DNA from: Silanimonas sp044377035
GTDB taxonomy: Bacteria > Pseudomonadota > Gammaproteobacteria > Xanthomonadales > Xanthomonadaceae
Assembly (NCBI RefSeq): GCF_044377035.1
Contig: NZ_JBILJW010000010.1
Location: 69,844-133,843 of the forward strand
Length of the DNA stretch: 64,000 bases
Direction of reading: 5' to 3'
Below are positions 60,807 through 64,000 of the stretch, one piece after another (the first letter of the stretch is position 1; each line of letters starts with the position of its first letter). A program made the position numbers and the translations under genes. The notes under the pieces were generated by a model. That model saw only the letters and a list, made by a program, of their open reading frames with translations, was not told the origin of the DNA and searched no databases.

Positions 60807-60822
60807 GGTTGCGATCGCAACC
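60807..60822. promoter_or_regulatory. 16-bp perfect palindrome upstream of gltB
   Basis: GGTTGCGATCGCAACC, in the 219-bp gap between gltB and the downstream end of the GDSL gene, 166 bases before the gltB start. Size and symmetry suit a dimeric regulator site. No nearby sigma-70 promoter is clear enough to place it. Confidence 0.35.
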
Positions 60823-60860
60823 GATCCGCGCGCGCCTCGATGAGGGATGGACGGCCCGCG

Positions 60861-61484
60861 TCAGCGTGTGAGCGCGGAGGCTGCGGCATCCACCGCGGCC
60901 TCGGCCCACAGCGCGTACAGCGCTGCCGAGGGGTGCAGGCCGTCGTCGGCCAGCATCACCAGCTCGGCACCGCGCTCGCGGCTCACCGGCGCGGTGTCGA
61001 TGAAGCGCGCACCGCGGGCTTCGGTCATGCGTTGCGCCGCGAGGTTGAAGGCGTCGAGCTGCGTGGCGATCTGCGCGCGGTCGCGGCCGGACTGGATGGC
61101 GAAGGGCGTGACGCCCCAATCGGGGATGGCGAGCACGATCACCCGCCCCGCCTCGCCGCCGGTGAACTCGATAGCGCGCTCGAGCAGGGCGGCGAACTGC
61201 ACCTCGTATTCAGCGAGCGGCCGTCCGCGGTACTGGTTGTTCACGCCGATAAGCAGCGAGACCAGTGCGTGGTCGGTCGGGATCGGATTGGCGGCATGGG
61301 CGGCGTCGATGCCGGCGTCCAGCTCGTCGGTGGTCCAGCCGGTGGTGGCGATGATCCGCGGCGCGTCCAGCGCAATGCCGCGCGCGCGCAGAAGCGCCGC
61401 GAGCTGCACCGGCCAGCGCCCGGACTCGGGCACGCCTTCGCCGATGGTGTAGCTGTCGCCGAGGGCGAGGAAGCCGCGACGCAT
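60861..61484 (-). CDS. SGNH/GDSL-family hydrolase
   Basis: 207 residues, no signal peptide. Block I GDSYTIGEG with nucleophile S11, block III GVNNQ with the oxyanion Asn, and block V DDGLHPS with the catalytic Asp/His. An esterase, substrate unknown. It starts 4 bases after the aminotransferase gene, so is its operon partner. Confidence 0.88.
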   Translation of the reverse strand: MRRGFLALGDSYTIGEGVPESGRWPVQLAALLRARGIALDAPRIIATTGWTTDELDAGIDAAHAANPIPTDHALVSLLIGVNNQYRGRPLAEYEVQFAALLERAIEFTGGEAGRVIVLAIPDWGVTPFAIQSGRDRAQIATQLDAFNLAAQRMTEARGARFIDTAPVSRERGAELVMLADDGLHPSAALYALWAEAAVDAAASALTR

Positions 61485-61488
61485 GGCC

Positions 61489-62733
61489 TCAGGCGCTCTG
61501 CCGCGCGCCGCCGCGGTCGGCGTACTGCGACAGCGAGCGTTCGATGCGGCGGAACACCTCGCTGATCTCCTCGGCCTGCGGCAGCAGGGTCACGCGGAAG
61601 TGGTCACGGTAGGGCACGTTGAAGCTGCTGCCCGGCACGATGAGCACGTGCTCGGTTTCGAGCAGGTCGAGCGCGAAGCGGTAGTCGTCGAATTCCGGTA
61701 GGCGCGCGGTGTCGATCTTCGGGAAGGCGTACAGCGCGCCTTGCGGCGCCACCACCGACAGGAAGGCGCTTTTGGCGACCGCATCCAGCACGGCCTGGCG
61801 CGAGGCGTGCAAACGCCCGCCCGGCGCAGTGAGTTCGGTGATGGTGTCGCCGCCCTTCAGCGCCGCTTCGATGGCGAACTGGCCCGGCACGTTGGCGCAG
61901 AGGCGCAGCGCGCCGAGCAGATCGAGCGCGTGGTGGTAGTCGCCGGTGCGCAGCGGGTCGCCGGAGAGAACGGCCCAGCCCACGCGCCAGCCGCAGGCGC
62001 GGTGCACCTTCGACAGGCCGCTGAAGGTGAGGCAGGGCACGTCGCCGGCCAGAGGGGCCAGCGGCTGGAAGGTGTTGTCGTCGTAGAGGATGCCGTCGTA
62101 GATCTCGTCGGCCATCAGCAGCAGGCGGTACTTCGCCGCGATCGCGACGAGCTTCTCCAGCAACGGCTTCGGGTAGCTCGCGCCGGTCGGGTTGTTCGGG
62201 TTGATCAGCACCAGCGCGCGCGTCTTCGGCCCGATCATCCGCTCGATTTCTTCCGGATCGGGCAGGAAGCCGTTCTCGGCGCGGCAGCTGTAGTAGCGCG
62301 GGATGCCGTCGTTGAGGATGGTCGCGGCGCTCCACAGCGGGTAGTCCGGGCTGGGCAGCAGCACCTCGTCGCCGAGGTTCAGCAGGGCGCGCAGGGCGAT
62401 GTCGATCAGCTCCGAGACGCCGTTGCCGACGAAGATGCGCTCCGGCGACACGTGCGGCGTGCCGCGGGCCTTGTAGTGCGCGGCCAGCGCTTCGCGGGCC
62501 TGCGGCAGGCCCTGCTGGTGCGTGTACGGGTCGGTGTCGTGGATGTGGTCGGCGATGGCGCGCTGCAGGTGCTCGGGCGCGCGGAAGCCGAAGGCGCCCG
62601 GGTTGCCGATGTTCAGCTTGATGAGCTTGTGGCCGTGGCCTTCGAGCTCGCGGGCGCGGCGGGCGAGGTCGCCGCGGATCTCGTAACGGACTTCGCGGAG
62701 GCGTTCGCGGGTTTGCAGGGTGTTCGACAGCAT
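61489..62733 (-). CDS. alaA: AlaA-type pyridoxal-phosphate aminotransferase
   Basis: 414 residues, class I/II aminotransferase. PLP lysine K242 in FSGLSKVHRACGWR, NPNNPTG at about 178-184, and the N-terminal RYEIRGDLARRARELE typical of the alanine transaminases AlaA (YfbQ). It makes alanine from pyruvate and glutamate. The start is set by the family N terminus; the frame runs 66 codons further into a decayed neighbour. Confidence 0.92.
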   Translation of the reverse strand: MLSNTLQTRERLREVRYEIRGDLARRARELEGHGHKLIKLNIGNPGAFGFRAPEHLQRAIADHIHDTDPYTHQQGLPQAREALAAHYKARGTPHVSPERIFVGNGVSELIDIALRALLNLGDEVLLPSPDYPLWSAATILNDGIPRYYSCRAENGFLPDPEEIERMIGPKTRALVLINPNNPTGASYPKPLLEKLVAIAAKYRLLLMADEIYDGILYDDNTFQPLAPLAGDVPCLTFSGLSKVHRACGWRVGWAVLSGDPLRTGDYHHALDLLGALRLCANVPGQFAIEAALKGGDTITELTAPGGRLHASRQAVLDAVAKSAFLSVVAPQGALYAFPKIDTARLPEFDDYRFALDLLETEHVLIVPGSSFNVPYRDHFRVTLLPQAEEISEVFRRIERSLSQYADRGGARQSA

Positions 62734-62852
62734 GGGGCGGGGTAGGGAGGACCGAAACCCCGAGGGTAGCGCAAGGCCTAGGAGCGCAGGCTCGGGCGGC
62801 GGGCCGTTGCCCGCGTTTCGCCTGAACAGGCTCCCCGGTGCGCCGGGGGGCG

Positions 62853-63118
62853 TCAGTTCCGGGCGGCGCCGCCGCCGCGCAGCGCCAGCGCCGCCGCGCA
62901 GCGCCAGCGCCGCCAGCACTGCGAAACCCACTTCTCACACCAGCGCGTAGGTGAAGAAGGGCACCCAGGCGCCGTCGATGGCCACGCCGAGCAGGCGCCC
63001 GGGGGGCGATGATGCCGATGGCGGCCAAGGGGCCGATGGGGTCGACGAGGAACCACAGGCCGAAGCCGAGGAAGCCGAGGCCGGCGAGGGCGAGGGCAGC
63101 GATGCGGAAGGCGTTTAT
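62853..63118 (-). pseudogene. Remnant of a small polytopic membrane protein (DUF4345-like)
   Basis: On the minus strand one frame reads FRIAALALAGLGFLGFGLW then FLVDPIGPLAAIGIIAP; after the C-run near 63000 another frame continues GRLLGVAIDGAWVPFFTYAL, then a stop (TGA in place of an expected Trp codon), then EVGFAVLAALALRGG. These pieces look like the beginning and end of a DUF4345-type membrane protein with the middle lost. The expected start Met is ATA (63116-63118). A 19-bp tandem duplication disrupts the 3' part. Assignment to the family is from pattern memory. Confidence 0.6.
62871..62914. repeat. 19-bp tandem duplication
   Basis: The unit gccgccgcgcagcgccagc occurs at 62871-62889 and again at 62890-62908, followed by six more matching bases. 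It lies in the 3' part of the decayed gene and shifts its reading frame; one copy fewer would restore a short C terminus ending at 62853. Confidence 0.85.
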
Positions 63119-63260
63119 GGCGCGAGGCTCGTACGGAAGCCGCTGAAAGGCGTGGCAAAATCGGGCGCCCCCCGCATGGAAGCTCACGGTGCCCAACAGA
63201 GCCCTGTCCGCGTTTTCGCTGGTCCTCGCTGCCGTTCTCGCCGGTGTCCGCAAGACGAAC

Positions 63261-64000
63261 ATGAGAGGACACAGTTTTCTTGCATTCCTCTCGGCCGCCC
63301 TCGCGATCACCGCGGGGGCTGGCTGTCGGTCCTCAAGTGCGCAGAATTCGAGAGTTAGCCCTTCGGTCGGAGTTGAAGCGGCGACGCAAAGATCAAGTGC
63401 GGACTTTGTTGTTCGCTTGGATCGGCAAATCTGGGTCGCTGAACCCTTCGGGACGGATGACGTCGCGACGACTAGATTCGGAGTCCCGGATGCCGAGCCA
63501 TTTTGCGGAACGAGGTTCAGGCGGTTGTCGCCAATCAATGGGTTGTTCATGGCGCGCCATTGCGACCAATACATCACATTCCTGCCATTACTCCCAGCGG
63601 ACACGCCAGAAGAAGTGCTGCGCTTTGTTGCCGAGCATGAGGCGTTTCACAATCTCGTCCAGTTTCGATTCGGCAAGATGAGGATCGATTCGGTCGATGC
63701 TTATTCTGAAGAATTGTTACCCGGCTATGCCCCGCTCGATGGCTTGTTGAGGCACTGGCTATCGGATTCGGATGAACTCGGCTGCGAAAGCTACACGGCT
63801 GGAGTGAAGGGCCTCCCGGATACGTCACTGAAACTGGCTCGTAGGCTCTTGCAAACTGAAGCGCCAGCCGAGTACTACGCGGCCAGGAAGCTTGACATTC
63901 CCGTTGGATCAGCAAGGTATCGACAGATCAGATCCGTAATTCGCGAAAAGCTGTTCGAGTCGCGACTCGAACAGCTTTTCGCGAATTACGGATCTGATCT
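63261..64000 (+). CDS. Unidentified exported protein, open at the window edge
   Basis: At least 246 codons without a stop. The N terminus MRGHSFLAFLSAALAITAG is a good signal peptide and the following AGC resembles a weak lipobox, so it may be a lipoprotein. The body is charged with several Cys and no motif I know. The G+C content is far lower than in the rest of the window, and codons such as TTG, AGA, ATA-like and TTA are frequent, suggesting transfer. An in-frame GTG at 63189 is an alternative start. The frame from about 63963 on lies inside the fold-back palindrome and may not be real. Confidence 0.5.
   Translation, partial: MRGHSFLAFLSAALAITAGAGCRSSSAQNSRVSPSVGVEAATQRSSADFVVRLDRQIWVAEPFGTDDVATTRFGVPDAEPFCGTRFRRLSPINGLFMARHCDQYITFLPLLPADTPEEVLRFVAEHEAFHNLVQFRFGKMRIDSVDAYSEELLPGYAPLDGLLRHWLSDSDELGCESYTAGVKGLPDTSLKLARRLLQTEAPAEYYAARKLDIPVGSARYRQIRSVIREKLFESRLEQLFANYGSD
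63925..64000. repeat. Perfect 76-bp palindrome at the window end
   Basis: Bases 63925-63962 are the exact reverse complement of 63963-64000, with no loop. The right arm runs to the last base of the window, so the symmetry may continue beyond. This is the form of a fold-back junction: a real inverted duplication, a hairpin-type end, or an assembly/amplification chimera. Confidence 0.95.

Noticed and set aside
63925..64000. Reading the terminal palindrome as a telomere-like hairpin of a linear replicon
   Set aside because: Possible in principle, but no telomere resolvase or linear-replicon gene is seen and the flanking DNA is ordinary; a fold-back artefact or inverted duplication is simpler.

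Overview
The window is about 67% G+C, almost fully coding, and typical of a gammaproteobacterium of the Xanthomonadales/Lysobacterales. The main pointers are a division cluster ordered ftsW-murG-murC-ddl-ftsQ-ftsA-ftsZ-lpxC with no murB between murC and ddl, a pilSR-pilA-pilBCD-coaE block, a Grx4-like protein fused to an A-type-carrier-like domain and a rhodanese, and a 108-residue-class lipoprotein set between housekeeping genes. This placement is inference from gene order; no rRNA gene is present. I saw no tRNA, rRNA, CRISPR array, insertion sequence or prophage.

Layout. 1-13.8 kb: cell-wall synthesis and division genes, then lpxC, a convergent dciA-like gene, an M23 peptidase whose start codon overlaps that of dciA, secA, and a Nudix/ThiE-like fusion. 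13.9-24.8 kb (all minus): coaE, pilD, pilC, pilB, two accessory membrane-protein genes of lower G+C, two type IV pilins (the first behind a near-consensus sigma-54 promoter), then pilR and pilS. 25-31.7 kb: sucCD, nadE, bamD, rluD, pgeF. 31.8-37.8 kb: a secreted subtilisin-like protease, a periplasmic TPR protein, clpB.

37.8-49.2 kb is the most interesting part. It groups a secreted 3-hydroxybutyrate-oligomer hydrolase, 3-hydroxybutyrate dehydrogenase, a LuxR-type response regulator, a 1106-residue hybrid kinase with a solute-symporter sensor domain (CrbS-like), a polyhydroxybutyrate (PHB) depolymerase-like lipoprotein, a TonB-dependent receptor and a GntP-family permease. Read together this is a complete outside-to-inside PHB utilisation locus, analogous to a polysaccharide utilisation locus. 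The two divergent promoter regions of the locus share a 14-bp sequence (13 of 14 identical), a candidate operator. The functional assignment is by family; the regulon is my inference.

49.2-62.7 kb: a hairpin-rich 442-bp non-coding stretch, two tandem exported amidohydrolases (one without the HxH metal ligands), amn, a small lipoprotein, the Grx/rhodanese fusion, gltB-gltD, a GDSL esterase and an AlaA-type aminotransferase. 62.7-64 kb: a decayed membrane-protein gene with a tandem duplication, then a lower-G+C unidentified gene running to the window edge. The last 76 bases are a perfect palindrome, which looks like a fold-back junction (real inverted duplication or assembly artefact).
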